Source: Muribaculaceae bacterium (GTDB lineage Bacteria > Bacteroidota > Bacteroidia > Bacteroidales > Muribaculaceae). From it: DNA of 44,113 nt. The stretch lies in NCBI GenBank assembly GCA_009775375.1, contig VSPO01000012.1:1-44113 (forward strand), given 5' to 3'. The position numbers and the translations under genes are program-made. This document shows positions 26,707-34,646 of the stretch, one piece after another. Positions within the stretch are counted from its first letter, which is position 1. Each line of letters opens with the position of its first letter. The notes under the pieces are model-generated. The model did no database searches and was not told the origin of the DNA. It saw only the letters and a program-made list of their open reading frames with translations.

Positions 26707-27618
26707 ATGAATCTAATAAAAAAACTGACAGCTATAATCTCAATCTGCGCCGCCATTGCATCCCCGGCTTGTGCCTCGGCCCAAGAGATAATAGAAATAG
26801 ACCCTCTCTTCCAATATCCCTCCGCTCCGGAGGAACTATCCTCGATTCAGGATAAATCCAACTATCTTGTCAACCATTTTTGGGAGCCAATGGATTTCAA
26901 GGATAAAAAAGCCGTGGATCAGAATGCCTTAAATGATGCGTTCAAGGTCTATTGTGTCCCTATGAGATGGGCAGACAAAGAGCGTGCCCTCGTCTCTGTA
27001 GACAAGCTAATCGAAAAGATTTCCAAGAATCCCACACTGCTGATACAATTCACCAAAGCAGCCGAAGAAAACCTCTACAGCCCAAGGGCCGACGTATGGA
27101 TTGATGAAGTGTATCTCAGGTTTCTCAACGCAATCGTCAAAAACAAGAAGATTCCGTCGTCGAGAAAACAACATTATCAAGCCCAACTCACGACCCTTCA
27201 AAACACGCTTGTCGGCAACGAGGCCCCGGAATTCAAGTTTGTTGACGCCGACGGCAAAGAGCAGACATATTTCCCCATGTCGACCGTCACCATGATAATT
27301 TTCGGCGACCCCTCCATGACCGATTGGAGAATCGCCCGACTCAGGATGGAGACTAACATCGACCTGACCCAAGCCGTCGACAAAGGGAAAGTCAACATTA
27401 TGTATATCGTCCCCAAAGACGTGGAAAATTGGGAAAATGAAGTATCCAACTATCCAAAATCGTGGATTATCGGCAAAGCTACCGATGCAGGAAAGATATT
27501 CGATTTAAGGGCAGTCCCCTCAATCTACGTAATCGGCTCCGACAAAAAGATACTGATGAAAAATGTCACTCCCGATGCCGCGATTCAAGAAATGCTCAAC
27601 CGAATCGACAAGCAATAA
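26707..27618 (+). CDS. DUF5106-like protein with thioredoxin fold lacking CxxC
   Basis: A 303-residue exported protein with signal peptide 1-25. Residues about 45-160 resemble the DUF5106 helical domain (NYLVNHFWEPMDFKDK). From about 170 there is a TlpA-like thioredoxin fold: NEAPEFKFVDADGKEQ, strand TVTMIIFGDPS, and a cis-proline site AVPSIYVI. Where related proteins carry a redox CxxC just after the strand, this one reads FGDPSMTDWR (199-208), so no disulfide chemistry is expected. It may be a structural or chaperone-like relative. Domain naming is from memory of the family and moderately sure. Confidence 0.75.
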   Translation: MNLIKKLTAIISICAAIASPACASAQEIIEIDPLFQYPSAPEELSSIQDKSNYLVNHFWEPMDFKDKKAVDQNALNDAFKVYCVPMRWADKERALVSVDKLIEKISKNPTLLIQFTKAAEENLYSPRADVWIDEVYLRFLNAIVKNKKIPSSRKQHYQAQLTTLQNTLVGNEAPEFKFVDADGKEQTYFPMSTVTMIIFGDPSMTDWRIARLRMETNIDLTQAVDKGKVNIMYIVPKDVENWENEVSNYPKSWIIGKATDAGKIFDLRAVPSIYVIGSDKKILMKNVTPDAAIQEMLNRIDKQ

Positions 27619-27662
27619 TTTCGAGCAGAACAAAAAAACTTAACACCCTCCTCATCCGGATT

Positions 27663-28172
27663 ATGAATAAGTTTAATCTCTCTAAACACATCAAAAGCCT
27701 ATATTTCAGGACCACCGGGTATTCCTACACAAATCTCGGACGTCTGTTTCTACGTCTCTTCGTGGGCATCATGCTCATGCAATTCGGAGTAAGGCAGATT
27801 GCCAGGTTTTATGAGATGCGCGACGTCTTCCCCTCAGTGCTTGGAATGGGCTCTGAGACATCGCTGATCGTCATGATATGCATCGAGCTTATATGCTCTG
27901 CATTCATTATGTTCGGGTTTCTGACCAGGCTTATGATCATTCCCCCGTTTTTAGCGATGATACTGGCAGAATACCATCTGCTCCACGACTATGTCGGCGA
28001 GGCCCCGTATCTTCTCGACTGGCAGCAGCAGGGCTATCTCCCCATCATGTTCCTTGGCATTTATTTCTTCCTGATGCTTGTCGGGCCGGGGAAAATATCC
28101 GTGGATTATTTCCTGTCGCTTCATATTATCCATACTGAAAATAAGAGCGAATCCGAACTTGAAGAGGTATGA
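27663..28172 (+). CDS. DoxX-family membrane protein
   Basis: A 169-residue inner-membrane protein with four hydrophobic helices: RLFLRLFVGIMLMQFG, LIVMICIELICSAFIMFG, an IIPPFLAMILAEY segment and YLPIMFLGIYFFLMLVG. The DoxX pattern (PLL.RL..G..f...G, then LLLVGPGKIS) is recognisable. Some DoxX proteins act in thiol or redox stress, but the function here is not known. I use the ATG at 27663, because the frame open further upstream lies inside the previous gene. Its stop overlaps mnmA by four bases. Confidence 0.85.
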   Translation: MNKFNLSKHIKSLYFRTTGYSYTNLGRLFLRLFVGIMLMQFGVRQIARFYEMRDVFPSVLGMGSETSLIVMICIELICSAFIMFGFLTRLMIIPPFLAMILAEYHLLHDYVGEAPYLLDWQQQGYLPIMFLGIYFFLMLVGPGKISVDYFLSLHIIHTENKSESELEEV

Positions 28173-29317
28173 AAATCGCAGTGCTTATATCAGGCGGGGT
28201 GGACAGCGCCGTAGTCGTCCACAAACTTTTTCAGGAGGGGCATGACCTTCATCTCTTCTATATCCGAATCGGCATGGACAATGATGAAGGCGACTGCTCG
28301 GCTGAGGAAGACATTGAGATGTGCACGCTTATCGCGCATAAATATGGTCTGCCATTGAAAATCGTATCACTCCACAAGGAATATTGGGACCACGTCATGG
28401 CCTACACCCTCGACACAGTGGCAAAAGGGCTTACACCACACCCCGACATGATGTGCAACAAGCTCATAAAATTCGGTTTCTTCGAACAACGCTGGGGAAA
28501 GGATTTCGACAAGACCGCCACCGGACATTACGCCTCCATCAAAGAGAAAGACGGCACCCTTTTCCTCGCCACGGCCAAAGACCCCGTCAAAGACCAGACG
28601 GATTTTCTTGCCCAAATTTCCTACGACCAACTGTCGCACCTCATGTTTCCTCTTGGAGACTTAGACAAGGCAGAAGTGAGGGAAATTGCCCGCGAGGCAA
28701 ATCTACCCAATGCCTCGCGCAAAGACTCACAGGGAATATGCTTTCTCGGGAAAATCGATTATGCCGATTTCATAGCCCGTCACCTCGGAGAGAAGCCGGG
28801 GCCGCTCATCGACATAGCCACCGGCAAAAAGATAGGCGAACATAAAGGATATTGGTTCTACACCATCGGACAACGGAAAGGACTCGGAATGAGCGGGGGC
28901 CCATGGTTTGTGGTCAAGAAAAATATCAGGGACAATGTGGTCTACGTATCCAACGGATATGACACCAAACTCCAATACGGACGCCGCATCCCTCTTGAAG
29001 AGATCAACTGGATAAGCGGCATCCCGTCAAGCCTTAACGCCGAGGGGGAATGCAGCTTCGACATAACGTTTAAGACGCGCCATACTCCCGAATTTCTTTC
29101 AGGGAAAATCATCAAGGACTCCGAAGGCATCCGTATTATTTCCGAAAGCGATGTGCAAGGGATAGCCCCGGGGCAATTTGCAATCATCTATTCCCCGGAC
29201 AAGACCTTATGCCTCGGCTCTGGGATGATTTCCGCCAACATTCCAAAACGGAAAACCTCGTCAGGCAGAAATAAAGTATCCGCAACGCCCAATCAATCCT
29301 CAACCTCCACAATCTGA
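28169..29317 (+). CDS. mnmA: tRNA-specific 2-thiouridylase MnmA
   Basis: MnmA activates wobble uridine 34 of tRNA-Lys, -Glu and -Gln with ATP and inserts sulfur. The PP-loop SGGVDS is at residues 8-13. The two catalytic cysteines are Cys96 (PDMMCNKLIKF) and Cys191 (GICFLG). The C-terminal domain with GLGMSGGPWFVV and the PGQFAIIY end are present. At 382 residues it is full length. It is coupled to doxX by an ATGA overlap and lies 7 bases before the DUF151 gene. Confidence 0.96.
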   Translation: MKIAVLISGGVDSAVVVHKLFQEGHDLHLFYIRIGMDNDEGDCSAEEDIEMCTLIAHKYGLPLKIVSLHKEYWDHVMAYTLDTVAKGLTPHPDMMCNKLIKFGFFEQRWGKDFDKTATGHYASIKEKDGTLFLATAKDPVKDQTDFLAQISYDQLSHLMFPLGDLDKAEVREIAREANLPNASRKDSQGICFLGKIDYADFIARHLGEKPGPLIDIATGKKIGEHKGYWFYTIGQRKGLGMSGGPWFVVKKNIRDNVVYVSNGYDTKLQYGRRIPLEEINWISGIPSSLNAEGECSFDITFKTRHTPEFLSGKIIKDSEGIRIISESDVQGIAPGQFAIIYSPDKTLCLGSGMISANIPKRKTSSGRNKVSATPNQSSTSTI

Positions 29318-29324
29318 AACCAAG

Positions 29325-29951
29325 ATGGAAAAGAAATACAAACTTGAACTGGTCGGCATAACCTACAACCAGATTGAATCAGGGGTCTATGCCCTTATTC
29401 TCCAACAAGCCGGCGGGACACGCAGGATTCCTATCATAATAGGATTTCCTGAAGCCCAGGCAATCGAATGCAAGCTTCAGGAGGTGGTCACTCCCCGTCC
29501 TCTGACCCACGACACAATGGTGGCGGCTCTCTCCGCATTCGGCATCTTTTTGACAAAAGTCGAAATCCGGAAATTGCCGAACGGCGTCTTTGCCGCCGAC
29601 CTCATATTCTCCGACGGCAACAATGAGAAGGTGGTAGACTCAAGATCGTCGGATGCCGTGGCCCTCGCAATCAGGGTCGGAGCCCCGATTTTCACGTCGG
29701 AATCCGTGCTGAATGAATCCGGATTCGAACCTGACGCCAAAGAAAAATGCACTCCGGAATCAACCCAATCGGCCATATCCGGTTCTGACAAACAGGAGAA
29801 TCCTCCCGCCACTGCATCGCATCTTTCAAGAATGTCGCTTTCCCAACTTTCACAAGCCATGATGAAAGCGGCCGAGAATGAAGATTATGAAGAGGCAGCC
29901 AAAATAAAATCAGAAATCGACCGTCGCAACAAGCAGAATCCAGAAGAATGA
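29325..29951 (+). CDS. DUF151 bifunctional-nuclease-family protein with UVR motif
   Basis: A 208-residue cytoplasmic protein. Residues 1-135 are the DUF151 (BFN) domain, with IPIIIGFPEAQAIECKLQ and VDSRSSDAVALAIRVGAPIF; relatives have DNase and RNase activity. The C-terminus (about 168-203, LSQAMMKAAENEDYEEAAKI) is a UvrB/UvrC-type UVR helical hairpin. This architecture is common in Bacteroidetes. The physiological role is unclear. Its stop overlaps argR by four bases. Confidence 0.9.
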   Translation: MEKKYKLELVGITYNQIESGVYALILQQAGGTRRIPIIIGFPEAQAIECKLQEVVTPRPLTHDTMVAALSAFGIFLTKVEIRKLPNGVFAADLIFSDGNNEKVVDSRSSDAVALAIRVGAPIFTSESVLNESGFEPDAKEKCTPESTQSAISGSDKQENPPATASHLSRMSLSQLSQAMMKAAENEDYEEAAKIKSEIDRRNKQNPEE

Positions 29952-30451
29952 AAAACAGGAAAAAACGTATCGACATAATTATCGATATCATTCGCGACAA
30001 CTGTATAGGCAGTCAGGAAGAGCTTGCGAAAATGCTTGAGGAGCAAGGTCATCACGTGACGCAGGCAACCCTGTCGCGCGATTTAAAAATGCTCCGGACA
30101 ACGAAAGTGCCTACCGACAGAGGGACCTATATGTATGTGCTTCCCGAGAGTGATTCGCTTAAAGACAAGATTCTGTCTTCCGGCCATGCTCCGGCCCGCG
30201 CCAATTATCAGAGCGGGTTTATTTCCCTGAAGTTTTCCGGCAATATCGCCGTCATAAAGACTCGCAACGGTTATGCCTCGGGGCTTGCATATGACATCGA
30301 CATGAGCGAAACACCTGAAATACTCGGCACTATTCCCGGGAGCGACACCATTTTCGCTGTCATGAGGGAAGGAATCTCGAAAAAGAGGGCTCGAGAAATT
30401 TTCGCCTCGATCCTTTCTGTCGACATTGAGCTTATCGGCGATCTGTCGTAA
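29948..30451 (+). CDS. argR: Arginine repressor ArgR
   Basis: A 167-residue regulator that binds DNA when loaded with arginine. The N-terminal winged helix contains SQEELAKMLEEQGHHVTQAT and LSRDLKML. The C-terminal hexamerisation and arginine-binding domain carries NGYASGLAYDIDM and GSDTIFAVMREG. The next genes include an ArgC-like protein and arginine decarboxylase, so local autoregulation of arginine flux is plausible. No convincing ARG-box pair is visible in the 94-base gap downstream. Confidence 0.95.
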   Translation: MKNRKKRIDIIIDIIRDNCIGSQEELAKMLEEQGHHVTQATLSRDLKMLRTTKVPTDRGTYMYVLPESDSLKDKILSSGHAPARANYQSGFISLKFSGNIAVIKTRNGYASGLAYDIDMSETPEILGTIPGSDTIFAVMREGISKKRAREIFASILSVDIELIGDLS

Positions 30452-30545
30452 TCAGACTTTCCCAATGCAAAAAACAAGACTCACTTATAAAAATATTTTA
30501 TTCATCCTCTCTTCAAAGCAAGAAAAATAGGTTTAGAAACTTCAT

Positions 30546-31508
30546 ATGATAAAGGTTGGAATCATCGGAGCTGAAAAGCCCGAAGCCGGAGAATTATTAA
30601 GGATACTTATAAATCATCCCGAAGTAGAGATAACGACTCTCTATTCGCCATCTTATAACGGACGACAGGTGTCTTCCTGCCATCATGGTTTCCTTGGGGA
30701 ATCCATTGTGGAGTTTTCCGACAAAATCGACCCTTCTGAATTGGACACAGTTTTCATAGCCGACGAATCAGAGATAGGGGAAAACGTGATGCGCATGTCG
30801 GAGGATTATCCGGATTTGAGGATAATCGACATGTCGGCTCCACGATTTGAGCATATGGATGCACATGGAATGGAATACGGTCTTTCGGAGGCAAACCGCA
30901 AGAGTCTTGTCAGGGGTGCACGCCTTGCCGTCGTCCCTTCCCCGGCAGCAGCCGTAGCCTTGACGGCTCTCAACCCTCTCGCTCTCGCGGGGATGATTGA
31001 ATCCGACATTGACATTGACATTGCCCTCCCCCATCAGGCGGCAAACGCAGTCGACATTCAATCGCTTTCTAAAGAAATAAAATTTATGTTGTCGAAATCG
31101 CATCCTGACTTCGACAGCCAACTGCGCATAAATATTATCCCCTCCGACATTGGCCGGGCCATAAGGGTCAGAATGCTCCTACGGTCGCCATTAGCCACCG
31201 ATGAGGTGGACCGCGTCTTCGAATCGGTCTACGACGACCATAGCTTCGTAGCCACGAGTCATTCCGATATAGGCAACAGGGAAGTGGAAGGCACGAATAA
31301 ATGCGTCGTCACCATCAACAAACCCGGAGCGGGCCTGCTCGAATTGCAAGGCATAGGCGACGTCTATCTCCGGGGAGGGGCGGCCACGGCTGCCCACATT
31401 ATGAATCTTTTCTTCGCCCTTGACGAAAAAGTCGGTTTGAAATTAAAGAATTCATGCTTCGGGATGGAGGATTCTCACTCTGATTCCCAATTTTCCTGGT
31501 TTGCATAA
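30546..31508 (+). CDS. ArgC-like semialdehyde-dehydrogenase family protein lacking catalytic Cys
   Basis: A 320-residue protein related along its length to N-acetyl-gamma-glutamyl-phosphate reductase. Related features are the nucleotide fold VGIIGAEKPEAGELLRILIN, MEYGLSEANRK and the C-terminal GGAATAAHIMNLFFALDE. The active-site NPGCYP of ArgC is replaced by VPSPAAA (130-136), so the nucleophilic Cys is Pro133. The glycine loop GASGYTG is also altered. It should be unable to form the acyl-enzyme. It may be a regulatory paralogue or may have another reaction. It lies between argR and ssb-speA. Family assignment is fairly sure; function is unknown. Confidence 0.75.
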   Translation: MIKVGIIGAEKPEAGELLRILINHPEVEITTLYSPSYNGRQVSSCHHGFLGESIVEFSDKIDPSELDTVFIADESEIGENVMRMSEDYPDLRIIDMSAPRFEHMDAHGMEYGLSEANRKSLVRGARLAVVPSPAAAVALTALNPLALAGMIESDIDIDIALPHQAANAVDIQSLSKEIKFMLSKSHPDFDSQLRINIIPSDIGRAIRVRMLLRSPLATDEVDRVFESVYDDHSFVATSHSDIGNREVEGTNKCVVTINKPGAGLLELQGIGDVYLRGGAATAAHIMNLFFALDEKVGLKLKNSCFGMEDSHSDSQFSWFA

Positions 31509-31519
31509 CACTCTTCTCA

Positions 31520-31843
31520 ATGTCTGTCAATAAGGTAATATTAATCGGACACGTCGGCATGGATCCCGACGTGCGCTATCCGGAAAAAGACCGTCCCATC
31601 GCCTATGTTTCCCTCGCCACTAACGAAGTCAGGGGGTCATCCAGAGTAGAGGTGACGGAATGGCATGCGCTTGTCTTCGGAGGCCAGAACGCCTCTATCG
31701 TGGAGCGTTATGTCAGGAAAGGGACCCAGCTCTACGTGGAAGGATATCTCCGGACCCGCGAATATGAAGACCGCATGAAAATCATCCGGAAGCGAACAGA
31801 AATCATAGTTGAAAGGTTTGAAATATTGAGCCGCAAGCAATGA
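31520..31843 (+). CDS. ssb: Single-stranded DNA-binding protein, tailless
   Basis: A 107-residue OB-fold protein beginning MSVNKVILIGHVGMDPDVRY with the conserved TEWHALVFGG and LYVEGYLRTREY strands. It ends right after the OB fold (EILSRKQ). The flexible linker and acidic tip (DDDIPF type) that recruit partner proteins in ordinary SSB are missing. It is probably a second, accessory SSB or a PriB-like paralogue rather than the essential one. It lies 11 bases after the ArgC-like gene and 89 before speA. Confidence 0.88.
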   Translation: MSVNKVILIGHVGMDPDVRYPEKDRPIAYVSLATNEVRGSSRVEVTEWHALVFGGQNASIVERYVRKGTQLYVEGYLRTREYEDRMKIIRKRTEIIVERFEILSRKQ

Positions 31844-31932
31844 CAAGACGCTCCCGACAGTCTCTTCCGAATGAAGTTGCCTGAACAACTTCATTGAAAA
31901 ACTCTAAAAAAACAATCTGAAAACAAGATATA

Positions 31933-33831
31933 ATGAGAAAATGGCGTATTGAAGATTCAGCCGAGACCTACAACATCAGCGGCTGGGGATTGAAATATTT
32001 TTCAATCAATGATAAAGGACATGTGCAGGTCAGTCCTCGTGAAGGATGCCCGTCGGTCGACCTGAAAGACGTGATCGACGAGCTCAAGATTCGTGATGTC
32101 TCCGCCCCGATGCTCTTGCGATTTCCTGACATTCTCGACAACAGAATCCAGAAAATATCATCCTGCTTCAAGAAAGCCGCGAATGATTACTCCTATTCCG
32201 GCCAGAATTTCATCGTCTATCCCATAAAGGTGAACCAAATGCGCCAGGTGGTGGAGGAGATTGTCAGCCATGGCAACAAATACAACATCGGTCTTGAAGC
32301 CGGCTCCAAGCCTGAGCTTCACGCAGTGCTTGCCGTCAACACCCATACCAACTCGCTCATCATATGCAACGGATATAAAGACGAAGACTATGTGGAGCTT
32401 GCATTGCTCGCCCAGAAAATGGGACGAAGAATCTATCTTGTGGTGGAGAAAATCAACGAGCTGAAACTCATAGCCGACATCGCCAAGCGTCTTGGAATCA
32501 TACCCAATATCGGAATCCGCATCAAACTCTCCTCGTCAGGCAGCGGCAAATGGGAGGAATCCGGAGGCGACGTGAGCAAATTCGGTCTTAATTCCTCTGA
32601 ACTGCTCGACGCGCTCTCCTTCCTCGAAAAAAACGGCCTCATGTCGTCGCTCAAACTCATTCATTTCCACATTGGCAGCCAGATCACCAAAATACGCCGC
32701 ATAAAGAACGCCTTGCGCGAAGCAATGCAATTCTACGTTCAGCTGTCGAAAATGGGATTTGATATCGATTTCGTCGATATAGGGGGCGGTCTTGGCGTGG
32801 ACTACGACGGGACACGCTCATCCATGGGAGAGAACTCCATGAACTATTCGATCCAGGAATACGTCAACGACTCAGTATCCGCCCTGGTCGATGTCTGCGT
32901 GAAAAACAGCCTTAAGCAACCAAATATAATCACGGAAAGCGGACGCTCGCTCACCGCCCACCATTCAGTGCTTATCATAGAGGTGCTCGAGACGACACAA
33001 CTTCCGATATGGAACGACAATGACACTGTCGGAGATGACGAACACGAACTTGCAAAGGAATTATTCACCATCTGGGACAGAATAAACGCCTCTACCCTTT
33101 TCGAGGATTGGCACGACGCCCTGCAGATCCGGGAAGAGGCCCTGGAGCTTTTCAGCCTCGGTCTTCTCGACTTGCGCACACGCGCCCAAATTGAAAAACT
33201 GTTCTGGTCTGTAGCCCGCGACGTCAATGACCTGACAAGAAGCATGAAGCATCCGCCTGAAGAGCTTAGAAAGGTAGACAGAATGCTTCCGGAAAAGTAT
33301 TTCTGTAATTTCTCATTGTTCCAAAGCCTGCCCGACTCCTGGGCCATCGACCAGCTTTTCCCCATCATGCCGATACAGCGACTCGACGAGAAGCCGACAA
33401 GAAGATGCACCATTCAGGATATAACCTGCGACTCCGACGGAAAGATCAACCGATTCGTCTCACCGCAGGGCATGGCTTATTCCCTGCCCGTGCATACATT
33501 CAAACAAAACGAGAAATATTATATCGGAGTCTTCCTTGTCGGGGCCTATCAGGAAATTCTCGGCGACCTCCACAATCTTTTCGGCGACACATGTGCCGTG
33601 CATATCTCCGTCAACGAGAACGGCTATCAGATAGAGCAGGTGATCGACGGCGAGCCCGTGGCTGACGTGCTCGACTATGTGGAATACAGCCCCAAGAAAC
33701 TCGTGAGAAACCTTGAGGCCTGGGTGTCGGCATCCATGAAACAGGGAGTCATAACCCCCGAAGAGGGCCGACAATTCCTCAACATCTATAAGTCTGGACT
33801 CTACGGCATCACTTATCTTGAACGCGACTAA
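31933..33831 (+). CDS. speA: Biosynthetic arginine decarboxylase
   Basis: SpeA is a PLP enzyme that converts arginine to agmatine for polyamine synthesis. The 632-residue length is standard. The PLP Lys is Lys99 (YPIKVNQ). Further marks are GLEAGSKPEL, the HFHIGSQ site, DIGGGLGVDYDG and ESGRSLTAHH. The C-terminal helical domain ends in YLERD. It is followed by truA after 8 bases. Arginine is its substrate, which matches the argR nearby. Confidence 0.97.
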   Translation: MRKWRIEDSAETYNISGWGLKYFSINDKGHVQVSPREGCPSVDLKDVIDELKIRDVSAPMLLRFPDILDNRIQKISSCFKKAANDYSYSGQNFIVYPIKVNQMRQVVEEIVSHGNKYNIGLEAGSKPELHAVLAVNTHTNSLIICNGYKDEDYVELALLAQKMGRRIYLVVEKINELKLIADIAKRLGIIPNIGIRIKLSSSGSGKWEESGGDVSKFGLNSSELLDALSFLEKNGLMSSLKLIHFHIGSQITKIRRIKNALREAMQFYVQLSKMGFDIDFVDIGGGLGVDYDGTRSSMGENSMNYSIQEYVNDSVSALVDVCVKNSLKQPNIITESGRSLTAHHSVLIIEVLETTQLPIWNDNDTVGDDEHELAKELFTIWDRINASTLFEDWHDALQIREEALELFSLGLLDLRTRAQIEKLFWSVARDVNDLTRSMKHPPEELRKVDRMLPEKYFCNFSLFQSLPDSWAIDQLFPIMPIQRLDEKPTRRCTIQDITCDSDGKINRFVSPQGMAYSLPVHTFKQNEKYYIGVFLVGAYQEILGDLHNLFGDTCAVHISVNENGYQIEQVIDGEPVADVLDYVEYSPKKLVRNLEAWVSASMKQGVITPEEGRQFLNIYKSGLYGITYLERD

Positions 33832-33839
33832 TATCATAG

Positions 33840-34646
33840 ATGAGATATTTCCTAAAACTCGCCTACAACGGCTCGGCATTCCATGGATGGCAATCGCAGC
33901 CCAACGCCGTCAGCGTGCAGCAAAGTCTGGAGGGGGCACTGTCTACAGTGACCCGCCTCCCTGTTGCCGTGACGGGGGCGGGAAGAACCGACACAGGCGT
34001 TCATGCACGCTGCATGTATGCCCACTTCGACCTTCCGGAGCCAATAGCGTCGAAAGAGAAGCTCCTGCTTTCCCTGAATCGCATTCTCGGAAAAGAGATC
34101 GCCGTCTACGATATAATCCCGGTCAGTCCGGAAGCACATGCCAGATTCGATGCCACCGAACGGACCTACAAATACTTCGTGGCCTACGGTAAGTCGCCTT
34201 TTTTCTCTGATTTATCATGGCAGTCGCCCTCTCTTCTCGACTTGGAGAATATGAATGCGGCAGCCGAAATTCTGCTTACGACGTCGGATTTCTCCTCTTT
34301 CGCCAAGCTGCATTCAGACACTAAAACCAACATTTGCGACGTCAGAAAAGCAATTTGGACTCCCCTGCATTTCACCGACAATCCATATCCACCAGGGGGC
34401 TTTGGCAGTCGCGACGGCATAGTATTCACAATTTCCGCCGACCGCTTTCTCCGGAATATGGTCAGGGCGGTTGTCGGGACTCTTGTCGATGTCGGCAGGG
34501 GAAAACTGACGCTGTCGGGTTTCCGCTCGATCATTGAAGCTAAAGACCGTTGCGTGGCGGGCACGTCGATGCCAGCCAAGGCCCTGTTCCTTTGGGACGT
34601 AAAATATCCATATATCGATCCCCATTCTCATATTCCAACACTATGA
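33840..34646 (+). CDS. truA: tRNA pseudouridine synthase TruA
   Basis: TruA makes pseudouridine at positions 38-40 of many tRNAs. The catalytic Asp51 lies in TGAGRTDTGVHA. The N-terminus YFLKLAYNGSAFHGWQ and the RFLRNMVRAVVGTLVDVGRG motif are classic. The 268-residue length is normal. Its stop overlaps the ligA start by four bases. Confidence 0.97.
   Translation: MRYFLKLAYNGSAFHGWQSQPNAVSVQQSLEGALSTVTRLPVAVTGAGRTDTGVHARCMYAHFDLPEPIASKEKLLLSLNRILGKEIAVYDIIPVSPEAHARFDATERTYKYFVAYGKSPFFSDLSWQSPSLLDLENMNAAAEILLTTSDFSSFAKLHSDTKTNICDVRKAIWTPLHFTDNPYPPGGFGSRDGIVFTISADRFLRNMVRAVVGTLVDVGRGKLTLSGFRSIIEAKDRCVAGTSMPAKALFLWDVKYPYIDPHSHIPTL

Noticed and set aside
27462..27662. Longer start for the DoxX gene
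   Set aside because: This part lies inside the preceding gene in another frame and gives an Arg-rich sequence unlike any DoxX N-terminus; the ATG at 27663 fits.
34550..34642. Longer start for ligA
   Set aside because: The extra 31 residues overlap truA and do not resemble LigA; the ATGA overlap start gives the family-typical N-terminus.
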